Source: Chara braunii
Taxonomy: Eukaryota > Streptophyta > Charophyceae > Charales > Characeae
Direction: 5' to 3'
DNA: 64,000 nt
Assembly (NCBI GenBank): GCA_003427395.1
Contig: BFEA01000161.1
Location: forward strand, 1,523,427-1,587,426
Shown: positions 63,907 to 64,000 of the stretch, piece by piece
Layout: every line of letters starts with the position of its first letter
Numbering within the stretch: position 1 is the first letter of the stretch
Program-made: the position numbers and the translations under genes
The notes under the pieces: model-generated
Databases searched by the model: none
Seen by the model: the letters and a program-made list of their open reading frames with translations, nothing else
What the model was told of the DNA's origin: nothing

Positions 63907-64000
63907 ACTGTTTTTTTCTTTCATTTTATCCTGACGATCCAACGTGAATCTCTCCTCCCTTTTTCGTTCCTGTGCTAATCTTCCTTTCTCTCCCCGTCCC

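Overview
This is a eukaryotic, repeat-dominated window: GT-AG type splice signals, long microsatellites, three assembly gaps, many poly(A)/poly(T) tracts, and almost no intact single-copy coding sequence. The LINE proteins (ORF1 with a CX2CX4HX4C knuckle, ORF2 with APE endonuclease, reverse transcriptase and a C-terminal CxxC...H...C finger) and the style of the other elements suggest a large-genome member of the green lineage, possibly a charophyte such as Chara. That placement is an inference of low confidence.

Layout. 1-2841: 5' half of a LINE (family A, minus strand). 2842-3440: a dispersed repeat. 4283-11112: a second LINE (family D, plus strand) that is broken at codon level and resumes at 32604. 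The break is caused by one 21.5-kb insertion, 11113-32603. It has 12-bp perfect terminal inverted repeats (AACGGTGTTTTC) and a 4-bp target duplication (CATG), and joining the LINE across it restores the reading frame and the homology to a second LINE segment at 33.0-33.5 kb. This giant element carries a large decayed minus-strand gene (about 21.6 to 11.6 kb: disordered N-terminus, a weakly ParB-like segment, an unrecognised middle, Gly/Ser-rich repeats, C-terminal Ulp1/C48 cysteine protease). It also carries a plus-strand gene (about 28.1-31.0 kb) resembling DUF7869 proteins with an RNase-H-like pattern of acidic residues. Between the two divergent genes lie about 5 kb of arrays built on a 15-bp odd palindrome, TCGTGT-NNN-ACACGA. 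Smaller elements are nested inside it: a 389-bp GC-ended element, a 945-bp TIR element and a 519-bp AT-rich MITE.

32604-35912: LINE 3' parts in both orientations, nested. 35913-40325: a second family-A LINE that ends in poly(A) inside its ORF2. 39720-42465: a 2.7-kb imperfect palindrome made by two family-A LINE 5' ends head to head, with microsatellites and a gap in the centre. 42810 to about 56.1 kb: a nearly complete LINE (family G, minus), interrupted by a 522-bp MITE (7-bp target duplication), a 3.66-kb solo-LTR-like insertion full of minisatellites (4-bp target duplication), and a 1.7-kb TIR element that itself contains a 755-bp element with a 10-bp target duplication.

56.1-63.2 kb is mostly non-coding: repeats, a tRNA-derived SINE with target duplications, a small TIR element, and several retrotransposition scars that are little more than poly(A) plus a target duplication. 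At 63268 an acidic open reading frame starts that may be the first exon of a host gene running out of the window. One assembly artefact is certain: a Nextera mate-pair junction adapter at 26488-26519 beside a gap.
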